Shown here: positions 55,691 to 64,000 of the stretch, one piece after another
How positions within the stretch are numbered: position 1 is the first letter of the stretch
Layout: each line of letters starts with the position of its first letter
From: Roseinatronobacter monicus
GTDB taxonomy: Bacteria > Pseudomonadota > Alphaproteobacteria > Rhodobacterales > Rhodobacteraceae
DNA: 64,000 nucleotides
Reading direction: 5' to 3'
Assembly: GCF_006716865.1 (NCBI RefSeq)
Contig: NZ_VFPT01000001.1
Span: 987,001 to 1,051,000, forward strand
Made by a program: the position numbers and the translations under genes
The notes under the pieces: generated by a model
Database searches by the model: none
Told to the model about the DNA's origin: nothing
Seen by the model: the letters and a program-made list of their open reading frames with translations, nothing else

Positions 55691-56932
55691 CTATAACCGG
55701 CCAAGGTGGTTGTCGGCACCGGACAAGGTGGTTGACGCGCTACACATTAGTCCAAGCACCGTAAGAATCTGTAACTCACCTTCGGACAGCTGCGTGAAAC
55801 CGACCTTGCCGCCGTGTTCGTCACGCTTTCTGACGGTGATACGCACCTCGTCGATCAGATCTCCGATATACGCGCCCTCAGCGTAGCGAAAGAAACTGTC
55901 AGTACCTCCTACTAGCTCGCCGAGCTGTTTGAGGTTTTTTTGACTGGGGACAAATAGATAGAGTTGCCGCTGCTTTTCCGTTCGGCCACGAAAATCAATC
56001 TGCTTTGTAGCTTCTTGCTCTATAGGGGCCCAGGACACTTGCCATAGCTTGTCGAGGAATTCGCTTACGACATTGCCGCGGGCGTACCAAAATCTTGGAT
56101 CGCCCTCATTCAATTCGTTCTCATCAAACCTACCAGCTCGGCGTTTTTCGCGCAGGCGGTGCGGTTCTTTTAAAACAAAGAGCGCCGACTCTAGCGAATC
56201 GATGTGAAGGTTCTTTAGGACCTTCTCGAAAACTGCGTCGTCTGACAGCAGGCATGCCAGCAGCACGAGCTGGCTGTGACCTCCGCGACAGTAGAACAAA
56301 CGTCGCAGTCGGTCGTCGCCCGTATGTTTTAGCCGCGCCTCGTTCTGGCGCCTGGCTTCCGCAACGGCACGAATATCAGCATCTGTGCCCGTGAAATTCT
56401 CAAGAAGCCTTTCAGAAAGCACCTCGTCGGCTGTGATTTCTTGGCGCTGATTGAAACGGCGCTGGTGTTCTTGGAAAAGCGACTCGATCCGCTCATTCCG
56501 GCCAGAGTAATATGCAAAAACATGCGAGGGTAGCAGACGTGGGCCGCGACGTTCATCGCGCGGCGACTTGTCGGCACGATCATTCGTGAGGAGGTAATCT
56601 TGGCTGACCTTGTCGTCATCCACCCAGACAAATGGGCGTTTCTGCTTGGCAGTGTCAGCTTGAATACGCACCGTGTGACCGCGGATTTCATATTCTAGGG
56701 TGTAGTCAAGAGACGCGTCGCGATTGAGGTCGATGTCACGGAAGATGGTGATCAGCGCCTCGATAAGGTTCGACTTGCCGGTCCCGTTTTGACCGATCAA
56801 AGCGTGACTGCGAATGCGCTTGGGATCAATCTCCGTGGATGCGCCGGGCATCGCAGAAACGTGCGTTTTGAAGTCGATGACCAAATCTTGCAGGTTTCGA
56901 AAATTTGGGATCGCCAAATGGATAAGCTGCAT
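55691..56932 (-). pseudogene. ptuA: 5' part of IS21-interrupted PtuA-like AAA ATPase
   Basis: The gene starts at 56932 (MQLIHLAIPNFRNL), one base after the hsdS stop codon, so it is coupled to hsdS. Residues 1-396 are native: a RecF/SMC-type N-terminal strand pair, Walker A GQNGTGKS (47-54), a helical insertion, and the ABC signature LSEGE (382-386). At 55745 it enters the IS21 element, adding 17 foreign residues to a stop at 55691. Walker B and the switch His are on the other side of the element, so neither fragment can form an ATPase site. The domain order plus the downstream HNH gene suggests PtuA; other OLD-free AAA ATPases of defence systems remain possible. Confidence 0.8.
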
Positions 56933-56933
56933 A

Positions 56934-58859
56934 CTAGGCCCCCGCCGCCTCAGCGGGTTTTTCCAACATTTCAGCCACTGTCGGTTCAGCAATCCAACCG
57001 TGCGCTACCTCAGTTTTGAGTTGCGCATAGAAGGCATCAATTTCACCGCCAAAGCGCTGCCAAAGATCTCTGGCAGGTAGTTCGCCATTGTGGCGGGCAA
57101 GGATTGTTGTCAGTGGTGCCTGTGCAGTGACATCGGGAGTGGTGCCCAATCGAAGCGGAGCAATCAATTCTGTTTGTGGGACTTTCACAGCCGCAGGTCC
57201 TTCTTCTACAAGTGATATGCCGGTTATTGAATTGACGGCAGCTATTACAAATTTTTTGGAGACGTCTAGTTTCTCTTCCAACTGATCTGAGAGCCGTTCG
57301 CACATTTGATGGTATGAACGCAAACTGGGTAGAATTTCAGGCAGCATTTCTATTGGCGGGACTGGAATCAGCACGCTACCAACTTGTTTGAGATTAAGGC
57401 CTGGCTTGTCTCCATAAATGTAACGCGCCAAGAATGCCTGACCGCCGAAAGCGTTTACCATCCAAAAATGAATGAACTCAGATAGTCTGGGGTCCAGTAA
57501 GCGAATTAGGGCGACATGCTGACTAACATAGGCATATTGCGGAAGATCGGGAACGACCGCGCACCTACCCACATTTCCGCCAGTAATCGTGATCAAAAGG
57601 TCCGATGGCTGGACCAATGTACGCATTCCTTCTGCCTTTTCAGGCAATCGTACGAACGCTGGTTTCTCGAAAATGAGCTCATCATGCTTAATATCCTGAG
57701 AGCGTATAAAGGAGTCGCCTTCGTTTGCTATGTACTTTTTCCAACCTCTCGAACCGCTGGTGATGTACTCGGTTAGCTTGGAAAGCGGTTTCCACTCCCA
57801 TCCGTGCGAAAGTGGGCGTAGTTCAGCATCGGCAAAGATTTCTGATTGCCTCATTCGTGACTTTGGGGTCGTAACTCCTCGCAACACGAGATCACACATA
57901 ACATCGCGAAGTTTACGAACGTCCTGCTTTTCGCTGAAAAGGCTGTCAAAGTTGGTTTCTAGTCTTTCCCAACTCTCTTTGAGCCCATATGGATCATGGG
58001 CGTCGGCTACGGCTTGAAGTGTGGAATGACGCAAAGCGTTTTGTAGCCTGCGGCGTGTTTGCTGTTGTCGTTCTAGCTGACTGCATAAATTCATCAGTTC
58101 ATCGACTTTTTCGACGATCCGATTTTGCTCTTCGACAGGAGGGTACGGAATCGCAAGCTCTCGAACGGTGCTAGTATTCAATTCAACCTGTTGAGTTGTT
58201 CCAGATACCAGGGAATCTTGGTGCGATGGTTGAATTCTTGCCTGAACCCAAGGTGATGCGATCACACACCAAACATAACGTGGATTTGCTATCGACGTCA
58301 AACGTATCACTGACACGTGAGAGTCCGCGACCGCCTTATAATCAGGCCTATCTGGATATATTGCCACTCGCCCGGCGGTGCCGGTACCGGTAGAGTTCCA
58401 AAGAAGGTCACCACCTTTTAGGAACCGTTCCTCTCCATAATCGGAAATCGATTCGTCGGCCACATAGCGACTGAGACTATGATCAAATCCCGACCACTGA
58501 ACGCATTTTTGTGAAATTACTTGTACGGAACCATGGTCGGCATATCTCGGACCTTTTCCCCTTTGAATGTATAGTGAAATACCTTCCAGACGCACCCATT
58601 TCCAATGGTCCGGAACCGTATATGGCGCAGCCGTCAATGGGGAGTGTGGTCGCGTCGCTCGAAGTTTCAATTCTGCCGCGTAATGTCGGCACTGATCAGC
58701 CGCAGATTCTAGTGACTCAGGTATAGAAGAATCGGAATTTTCCAGAGTTACTAACCGGCCAGAGATCGCAAGTTGAAGCACCAAATTGCGTAATTTTTCA
58801 ACTCCCCCGGGGGCATTCGCAATGTGCCCAAATTCCGCAAGAAACTGAGACGCTTCCAT
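56934..58859 (-). CDS. hsdS: Type I restriction enzyme specificity subunit HsdS
   Basis: 641-residue DNA-recognition subunit. Two target-recognition domains are visible (about 60-240 and 330-520), each ending in the conserved helix that spaces them: VEEQNRIVEKVDELMNLCSQ after the first and IEMLPEILPSLRSYHQMCER (cited to 20) after the second. The C-terminal 100 residues carry an extra domain (LARHNGELPARDLWQRFGGE). The start overlapped the original hsdM stop (TGATG), a coupling now broken because the ISL3 copy at 58962-60452 lies in between. Transcription may come through the IS, whose transposase gene points the same way. Confidence 0.92.
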   Translation of the reverse strand: MEASQFLAEFGHIANAPGGVEKLRNLVLQLAISGRLVTLENSDSSIPESLESAADQCRHYAAELKLRATRPHSPLTAAPYTVPDHWKWVRLEGISLYIQRGKGPRYADHGSVQVISQKCVQWSGFDHSLSRYVADESISDYGEERFLKGGDLLWNSTGTGTAGRVAIYPDRPDYKAVADSHVSVIRLTSIANPRYVWCVIASPWVQARIQPSHQDSLVSGTTQQVELNTSTVRELAIPYPPVEEQNRIVEKVDELMNLCSQLERQQQTRRRLQNALRHSTLQAVADAHDPYGLKESWERLETNFDSLFSEKQDVRKLRDVMCDLVLRGVTTPKSRMRQSEIFADAELRPLSHGWEWKPLSKLTEYITSGSRGWKKYIANEGDSFIRSQDIKHDELIFEKPAFVRLPEKAEGMRTLVQPSDLLITITGGNVGRCAVVPDLPQYAYVSQHVALIRLLDPRLSEFIHFWMVNAFGGQAFLARYIYGDKPGLNLKQVGSVLIPVPPIEMLPEILPSLRSYHQMCERLSDQLEEKLDVSKKFVIAAVNSITGISLVEEGPAAVKVPQTELIAPLRLGTTPDVTAQAPLTTILARHNGELPARDLWQRFGGEIDAFYAQLKTEVAHGWIAEPTVAEMLEKPAEAAGA

Positions 58860-58961
58860 CAGGCGTCCTCGCTGGCAAAGTGGTGCGCCAATGCTGCCGC
58901 TAGTTCGCTCTTTAAGCGATTTTCGGTTTCTTCGATCTGGCCAAGCAGGGTCTTATATTTA
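58860..58961 (-). pseudogene. hsdM: Detached 3' end of hsdM
   Basis: This 102-base remnant encodes the last residues of HsdM in the frame expected after removing the insertion: KTLLGQIEETENRLKSEL then AAALAHHFASEDA and TGA at 58861-58859, overlapping the hsdS ATG. Joining it to the main hsdM frame through one copy of TATATTTA restores an HsdM of about 591 residues. The amphipathic helix it encodes is the normal C-terminal tail of the protein. Confidence 0.88.
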
Positions 58962-60452
58962 GGCTATTTCGCGGTTTGTGTGGGTGGCTTGGTTTCCGTT
59001 CATTTGCCTGTGGCACAAGATGTTGTGCGGTAGGGTGACGCTGGTAAGTGGGTGAGATTGCCTGCGATGAGGTATGACATGTTGATGAGGTTGCGGGTTT
59101 TGCGATACCCGCGCGCCCGAGCCTTTGCGGCCTGAATGAGGCCGTTGATGGCTTCGACAGCGCCGTTGCTCAGATCGCTGTCAAAACCGTTAAGTATACC
59201 ATCCCAGTGCGCCTTGAGTGTCAGAGCGAGTTTCTTGAATGCTGGCAGCCTGCTGCGGCGCGCCCATTGAAACCAGGCGGTAAGCCGTTCTTCGGCCTCT
59301 GCCTTGGACTCGGCTTCAGCAAAGATGTCGCGCAAAGCCTCTTTCAAGCGAAACGCGCGTCCTGTTTTCAGGTGCATCCGAGATAGATCATGATGCTGTG
59401 TGATCTGCCGCTTCGTCCATCTCTTCTTGTCCTTGAGCCACATCCAGCGGCTGTGTTTCAACTCAGGTCTGCTGCGTACTTCGGCGCGGCGAACCTCTTC
59501 AAGCGCCACATTGGCCAGTTGGATGACATGGAATGGGTCGAAGGTAACATCCGCGTTCGGCAGATGCTTTGCGACGCCAGAAATGTAGGCCCTACTCATA
59601 TCGATACAGGCAGCGGAGATGGCATCGGGATCACCGCCATGGGCGCGCAGATCTTCACCGAAAGCCGCCACAGTCTTTGCATCACGTCCTTCACAGGCAA
59701 AGAGAAGCCTGCCGGCCAGAAGGTCGTGAAATAGGGTGATGTAATTATGCCCGCGGCGCGCAGCTGTCTCGTCAATCCCAAGGGCGGTCACGGCGCTGAA
59801 GTCTTCGCGATCTCGCGCTGACGACACGTAATGGTCAAGAACCCGCCAGAGGCGATCGTCACCAACATCAAGCATATCAGCAACAGCCTTCACCGGCATC
59901 TGTCGCACCAGCGCAATCACAAAGGCTTCAAACAACTGACTGAAACCGCTGCCACTGCGCGCCCAGGGGACCGGAACCTGTCCGGTCTTGCTACATTGGC
60001 TGCAAGCAACACGTGGCACATCGGCATGGATGAAAGCCTTGTGCTCGAAAAAACGCAGGTGTTCCCAGATCCTGGATCGCGTGTCATGGACGGGCTGATC
60101 GGGCGCGCCACAGGAGGGACAAGCAAATCGACTTCCCGCCTTGAAGCGGACGTCAAAGTGGATCTCTTTGAGTTTGGCGTCAAAACGTACGTCCGTGACA
60201 CTCCACGGAGCCTGCAGGCCAAGAGCTGTCGTGAACAAACTTGTCTCGGGACCCATGAATACCTCCTCATCCGCTGGTTTCAGGAAGCTTCACCCTATCC
60301 AAAAAAACTGCCGCAGCTCAACAGGCTCGGCGCGTCTGACGCTGCGATATTTGAGGTCTCCGCGACAGACGCGCCTTATGTTGTGACCACAATATCTGGT
60401 AGAAGATTCAATCCGCCGCCCACCAGCAACCCACACAAATCGCGAAGGGACC
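58962..60452 (-). mobile_element. ISL3-family insertion sequence, copy 2 (in hsdM)
   Basis: 1,491-bp element, same ends as copy 1 and flanked by its own 8-bp target duplication TATATTTA (58954-58961 and 60453-60460). It lies near the 3' end of hsdM with the transposase gene in the same direction as the restriction operon. The only difference from copy 1 that I found is A at 60261 versus G at 33741, in the spacer between the transposase RBS and start codon. Confidence 0.96.
59000..60256 (-). CDS. tnpA: ISL3-family transposase (copy 2)
   Basis: 418-residue DDE transposase with the same translated sequence as the copy at 32480-33736, including the zinc-ribbon cysteines and all three catalytic acidic residues. 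The upstream spacer reads TATTC instead of CATTC after GGAGG. Because it is codirectional with hsdM and hsdS, its promoter or read-through across it may now supply hsdS transcription. Confidence 0.93.
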   Translation of the reverse strand: MGPETSLFTTALGLQAPWSVTDVRFDAKLKEIHFDVRFKAGSRFACPSCGAPDQPVHDTRSRIWEHLRFFEHKAFIHADVPRVACSQCSKTGQVPVPWARSGSGFSQLFEAFVIALVRQMPVKAVADMLDVGDDRLWRVLDHYVSSARDREDFSAVTALGIDETAARRGHNYITLFHDLLAGRLLFACEGRDAKTVAAFGEDLRAHGGDPDAISAACIDMSRAYISGVAKHLPNADVTFDPFHVIQLANVALEEVRRAEVRSRPELKHSRWMWLKDKKRWTKRQITQHHDLSRMHLKTGRAFRLKEALRDIFAEAESKAEAEERLTAWFQWARRSRLPAFKKLALTLKAHWDGILNGFDSDLSNGAVEAINGLIQAAKARARGYRKTRNLINMSYLIAGNLTHLPASPYRTTSCATGK

Positions 60453-62133
60453 TATATTTAACTAGTAGTAGGTCTGGATCATGAATTTCTTCCTCCGGAC
60501 CGTTGGGGTGGGTCTCATCAAGGTTGAAGATAGGCCAGTAAATTCGGTCGCCCGCAGCTTGAGCATCACTTGACTGCAGGCGCAATTCCTCTGCTTGGGC
60601 GCGCAGAATGTCCATCTGATCCTCAACCGGCTTTCGCTGCAGATCACCGCTTACCCCTTTGATCGACTCACGCAGGTCACGCACTCGGTTTTCTAGCGCC
60701 TTGGCGTCATTGTTCAGTGTGTCGGCGCGATCCCAGTGTGGTCTTGCACCAGCTTCTGCTTGCTCACGCTTAGTCTTGAAGTCGACCTTCCAAGCGAATT
60801 CGTTTGGCTCTCGGTCAGCGAAATCATTCGACTCCTTGCCCCACCAGTCCTGTAGGGGTTTGAACTCTTCAAACCGGATCGGTTTGGTCTTGCTGTAGCT
60901 CTTGTAGCCAGGCGGGTATGGGTGCTCGTAGAACCAGATGGTGTCGGTATGGAAGTGTTCGGTACCATCATCATTGACTTCACCTTTGGTGAAAAACAAA
61001 AGGTTCGTCTTGATGGTTGTGTAGGGTGCGAACACGCCTTTTGGCAGGCGCACAATTGTGTGCAGGTTGCAGTCACGGAGCAACAGCTGCTTTAGAGTGC
61101 CCTTGAGGCCATCGCCAAACAGAAAACCATCAGGCAGCACGACCGCGGCGCGCCCGTTTTCCTTCAACAGTTTCTTGATGATAAGAGCCATGAACATATC
61201 GGCCGTCTCGCGCGTGCGAAGATCCGCTGGATAATCGCTGCCCACGCCGTCATCTTCATACCCACCAAAGGGCGGATTGGTGATCACGCAATCCACTTTG
61301 TCGTGGGCGCTCCAATCGTTCCAGCCTTTTCCCAAGGTGTTGCGGTGTTCGATCTGGCTAGGTACATCAATGCCATGCAACAGCATGTTGGTTGTGCACA
61401 GCAGGTGAGGCAGCTGCTTCTTCTCAATGCCACGGATCAGGGTTTCGATGGCGCGCTGGTCTTCCGCACTGGACTTGGCGGAAAGCTGGTTGCGGAAATG
61501 ATCGATCGCAGCAGTCAGGAAGCCGCCAGTCCCGCAAGCAGGGTCTAGCACGGTTTCGCGTTTGGCAAGGCTAGGGTTGAGGCGATCAGCCATGAATTGA
61601 GTGAGGGCGCGCGGGGTGTAGAATTCCCCCGCATTCCCGGCACCGCGCAGGTCGTTCAGAAGCTGTTCGTAGACGTCGCCCAAGTTTGCCCGGGTCTTGA
61701 AGTCATGGAAGTCTATCGCCTCTTCCAGCTTTTCGATAACAGCAAGCAATTGCGTGCCGGATTTCATGTAGTTGTTGGCATCTTCGAAAACGCTGCGGAT
61801 CACCATATGCTGTGGGCTGGCGTTTGCATCGAGTTCTTTCAACGAAGCAAAAAGCTCGTTGTTCACGAACCCTACAATATCGCTTGGTGCGATCTGAGGT
61901 TTTCTCTTCCCGTCATCCCCGGGCAAATAGGCGGCCCAATTTCGCCACCGCATAGGCTCTGGCAATGGAGACTTGTACGTATTGTTGTCGTCTTCCCACT
62001 CCTCTTCCCGCTGGTCGAAGACCTTTAGGAAGAGCATCCACGTAAGCTGACCAAGGCGTTGGGCGTCGCCGTCGACGCCGTCGTCCTTGCGCATAATGTC
62101 CTGAATGGATTTGATGGAGTTGCTGAGGTTCAT
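60376..62133 (-). CDS. hsdM: Type I DNA methyltransferase HsdM with IS-encoded C-terminus
   Basis: N6-adenine methyltransferase subunit. The N-terminal helical domain (about 1-165) precedes the catalytic domain with FYTPRALTQFM, SAM motif DPACGTGG (197-204) and catalytic NPPF (286-289). Residues 1-560 are native. Then the frame enters the ISL3 copy and adds 25 foreign residues (RSLRDLCGLLVGG...) before TAA, in place of the native 31-residue tail found at 58860-58961. The active site is intact, but the lost tail normally contributes to contacts with HsdS, so activity is uncertain. It starts 35 bases after the hsdR stop. Confidence 0.9.
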   Translation of the reverse strand: MNLSNSIKSIQDIMRKDDGVDGDAQRLGQLTWMLFLKVFDQREEEWEDDNNTYKSPLPEPMRWRNWAAYLPGDDGKRKPQIAPSDIVGFVNNELFASLKELDANASPQHMVIRSVFEDANNYMKSGTQLLAVIEKLEEAIDFHDFKTRANLGDVYEQLLNDLRGAGNAGEFYTPRALTQFMADRLNPSLAKRETVLDPACGTGGFLTAAIDHFRNQLSAKSSAEDQRAIETLIRGIEKKQLPHLLCTTNMLLHGIDVPSQIEHRNTLGKGWNDWSAHDKVDCVITNPPFGGYEDDGVGSDYPADLRTRETADMFMALIIKKLLKENGRAAVVLPDGFLFGDGLKGTLKQLLLRDCNLHTIVRLPKGVFAPYTTIKTNLLFFTKGEVNDDGTEHFHTDTIWFYEHPYPPGYKSYSKTKPIRFEEFKPLQDWWGKESNDFADREPNEFAWKVDFKTKREQAEAGARPHWDRADTLNNDAKALENRVRDLRESIKGVSGDLQRKPVEDQMDILRAQAEELRLQSSDAQAAGDRIYWPIFNLDETHPNGPEEEIHDPDLLLVKYRSLRDLCGLLVGGGLNLLPDIVVTT

Positions 62134-62168
62134 GTGCTCTTCTTATTCCTATTGGCCCGCAAAGCGGT

Positions 62169-64000
62169 TCAGGCCTGTCTTTGTTCATCGTTCTCGTAAA
62201 GTGCCTTCTCAAGCGACCTTACCGCCTCAGCGTAATCCTCGACGCTGCCGAAAATCCCGCGCCGGATTTGGGTCTTACTTCCGAATTGGTCGAACGGTGG
62301 GAGTTCAAGCACCTTCGCGTCTTCGATATCCTGGACACCATGGTCGGCAAATTTGTCGAGCAAAGCTTCCAGCACAGCGCGGGCTTGTTCTCCGTACTTT
62401 CCAAACACATCTCGTTTCCGGACGTTTTCGGCCCGCTCGCGGCGCGTCAACGGCTTCTGATCGAAGGCGACGTGAGCAACGAGATCAAACGCGTCAAGTT
62501 TCACCCCATTGGGCACAGCCTGTTGGAGGATCTCCAGCGGCACACCCTGACTCGTCAACAATTCGAGGACCGCTTGCTTTCGATCTGCACTATTCCAGCG
62601 CCGCAGGAATTCGGTCAGGCTACCAAATTCGTCTTGAAGCGACTTTTTGATGCTGTCCTTAAGTAAAACACGGTAGTCCTCGGTGATCAGTTTTCCGTTA
62701 GCATCAAGATATTGAGAACGTTCAACTGCAACGCGGACCTCTACATCGTCGATGAAATATTTTACGCGTCCTGGCCCAGTTCCACCACCGATTTCAACAC
62801 CGGCCGGTCGGCCGTCGCCATCTGTTGTCTTGATCTGAGATGCTGGCAGATCTTGTTCACCGCCAACTTGTGGATTTTGGTCGTCCGGGGGAACGACAGA
62901 TTCACCGGGTTTCGGCTCGTAAATAACAACAGGATCGCCATCGAACTCCGGATCTGCGAACAGACGCGTTGCCCCTTTGAAATCCATAATGGTGAAGTAG
63001 AGCTTCTGATAGTCCTCACGCAAACGGGTGCCCCGACCGATTATCTGCTTGAACTCGGACATCGAATTGATTGTTTGATCGAGCACGATTAATTTACAGG
63101 TCTTCGCGTCTACCCCTGTTGTCAGAAGTTTAGAAGTAGTTGCAATAACTGGATAAGGTTCGTCGTTATCGATGAAGTAGGATAGCTGGGCCTTGCCCTC
63201 GGTATCATCTCCTGTGATGCGCATCACATACCGACGATTTCTCGCAGCAGCGGGTATGATTTTTACCAGTTCTTGCCGCATTCGTTCAGCATGGTCTTGG
63301 TCGTCGCAGAAGATAATGGTCTTCGCCATTGGGTCGGTGGCTTTCAAGTACTCCCAAGCCTTCATGGCAACTAATCGAGTGCGCTTTTCTAGAACAAGGC
63401 CTCGGTCGAAGTCTTTCGAATTGTACTGTCGCTGCTCCACCGGCTGCCCCAGTTTGTCCAGTTTTCCTGTTTCAGGCGTGTAACCCAACGCATCGACATC
63501 GGTGGCAATGCGAATGACCTTGTAAGGTGCCAGGAAGCCGTCCTCGATCCCTTGCTTTAAAGAGTAAGTGTAAACTGGTTCGCCAAAATAATTGAAATTG
63601 CTTATTTCTTTTGTTTCTCTCGGTGTCGCGGTTAGGCCTAGGTGCGTTGCGTTGCCGAAGTAATCGAGAACCTCCCGCCAGGCAGAGTCGTCCGCTGCGC
63701 TGCCCCGATGGCATTCGTCGACAACGACAAGATCGAAAAAATCTGACGGGAACTGTCGATAGATTTGCTTCCATTGCTCGCGGCCGGTCACTGCTTGATA
63801 AAGCGCCAGATAAATTTCATAGTTTTTCTTGACTTCACGATTGGTGACCTTGTGCATGACTTCGCCAAACGGTGCGAAGTCCTGCTGCATAGTCTGATCT
63901 ACTAGAATGTTTCGATCCGCCAGGAACAGTATCCGCTTCTTTGCTTTAGCCTTCCAAAGACGCCAAATAATCTGGAAAGCTGTATAGGTCTTTCCTGTGC
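62169..64000 (-). CDS. hsdR: Type I restriction endonuclease subunit HsdR (5' end outside window)
   Basis: C-terminal part of the restriction/translocase subunit, EcoEI type. The frame is open to the window edge: the last bases encode TGKTYTAFQIIWRLWKAK, part of Walker A, so the N-terminal nuclease domain lies outside. Visible are motif II VVVDECHRGS, motif III LGLTATPRET, IIFCDDQDHAERM, and motif VI KQIIGRGTRLREDY, followed by the EcoEI_R_C-like helical domain to the end (YENDEQRQA). It is the first gene of hsdRMS-ATPase-HNH. No frameshift or stop is seen in the visible part. Confidence 0.93.
   Translation of the reverse strand, partial: TGKTYTAFQIIWRLWKAKAKKRILFLADRNILVDQTMQQDFAPFGEVMHKVTNREVKKNYEIYLALYQAVTGREQWKQIYRQFPSDFFDLVVVDECHRGSAADDSAWREVLDYFGNATHLGLTATPRETKEISNFNYFGEPVYTYSLKQGIEDGFLAPYKVIRIATDVDALGYTPETGKLDKLGQPVEQRQYNSKDFDRGLVLEKRTRLVAMKAWEYLKATDPMAKTIIFCDDQDHAERMRQELVKIIPAAARNRRYVMRITGDDTEGKAQLSYFIDNDEPYPVIATTSKLLTTGVDAKTCKLIVLDQTINSMSEFKQIIGRGTRLREDYQKLYFTIMDFKGATRLFADPEFDGDPVVIYEPKPGESVVPPDDQNPQVGGEQDLPASQIKTTDGDGRPAGVEIGGGTGPGRVKYFIDDVEVRVAVERSQYLDANGKLITEDYRVLLKDSIKKSLQDEFGSLTEFLRRWNSADRKQAVLELLTSQGVPLEILQQAVPNGVKLDAFDLVAHVAFDQKPLTRRERAENVRKRDVFGKYGEQARAVLEALLDKFADHGVQDIEDAKVLELPPFDQFGSKTQIRRGIFGSVEDYAEAVRSLEKALYENDEQRQA

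Larger units (their letters stand above)
53157..55744 (+). mobile_element. IS21-family insertion sequence
   Basis: 2,588-bp element with ends TGT...ACA and related terminal repeats (left TGTTGAGCGACAACCACCTT; right, on the minus strand, TGTAGCGCGTCAACCACCTT). The left end has two tandem copies of a 20-base repeat (53164-53183 and 53186-53205, one mismatch), and the right end two partial copies, as is usual for IS21 multiple terminal sites. It is flanked by a 6-bp target duplication CATTAG (53151-53156 and 55745-55750). It contains istA and istB in the usual overlapping order and inserted opposite to the host gene. Confidence 0.95.

Noticed and set aside
32442..60452. The two ISL3 copies plus the 25 kb between them as one composite transposon
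   Set aside because: Each copy has its own different 8-bp target duplication (TTAAAATT and TATATTTA), so they inserted independently. The outer flanks do not match, and the DNA between is mostly core genes.
1..64000. CRISPR array or phage structural genes
   Set aside because: No regularly spaced repeats of 25-40 bases and no capsid, portal, terminase or tail motifs were seen.

Overview
The window comes from an alphaproteobacterium, most likely a Rhodobacterales/Paracoccaceae member. The evidence is gene order and families: nifR3(dusB)-ntrBCYX-trkAH-hfq-hflX in the order known from Rhodobacter, a fused ispDF, the cysG-DUF2849-cysI-cysH-DUF934 assimilation cluster, an RpoH2-type sigma factor, and strongly GC-rich coding with TG/GC-ending codons. 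No tRNA, rRNA or CRISPR array was found.

Layout. 1-6.4 kb: 3' part of a TolC channel, a PopZ-like polar protein, a YcgN-type cysteine-cluster protein, a Hen1-like methyltransferase, and the ligase-associated helicase/PdeM pair. 6.5-10.5 kb: ftsW-murG-murC plus a small membrane protein; the cluster then stops instead of going on to murB/ddl/ftsQAZ. 10.7-13.3 kb: NMT1/THI5-type ABC importer with an internal terminator after the binding-protein gene. 13.6-18.1 kb: sulfur assimilation. 18.3-20.0 kb: a MarR-like regulator and ispDF. 20.2-32.2 kb: the nitrogen-regulation/potassium/Hfq block. 32.4-33.9 kb: an ISL3-family element. 34-38.8 kb: GGDEF protein, tatABC, a DUF815 ATPase, a YqaA-like membrane protein and a secreted unknown. 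39-46.2 kb: a TAXI-type TRAP transporter and a YnjBCD-type ABC importer, both on the minus strand. 46.5-49.4 kb: a DUF882 Tat protein and queC-queD-queE-queF, headed by a clear preQ1-I riboswitch that overlaps the queC ribosome-binding site. 49.5-50.4 kb: rpoH2.

From about 50.6 kb to the end the base composition becomes more AT-rich and the content is accessory: a DUF2513 protein, then a minus-strand defence operon hsdR-hsdM-hsdS-AAA ATPase-HNH protein. The last two genes look like a Septu (PtuA/PtuB) pair translationally linked to a type I restriction-modification operon. It has been hit twice. An IS21-family element (53157-55744, target duplication CATTAG) splits the ATPase gene between the ABC signature and Walker B. 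A second ISL3 copy (58962-60452, target duplication TATATTTA) replaces the last 31 codons of hsdM. Deleting each element plus one duplication copy restores open frames, so the ancestral operon can be read directly. The two ISL3 copies differ at only one base that I could see, so the damage by that element is probably recent.
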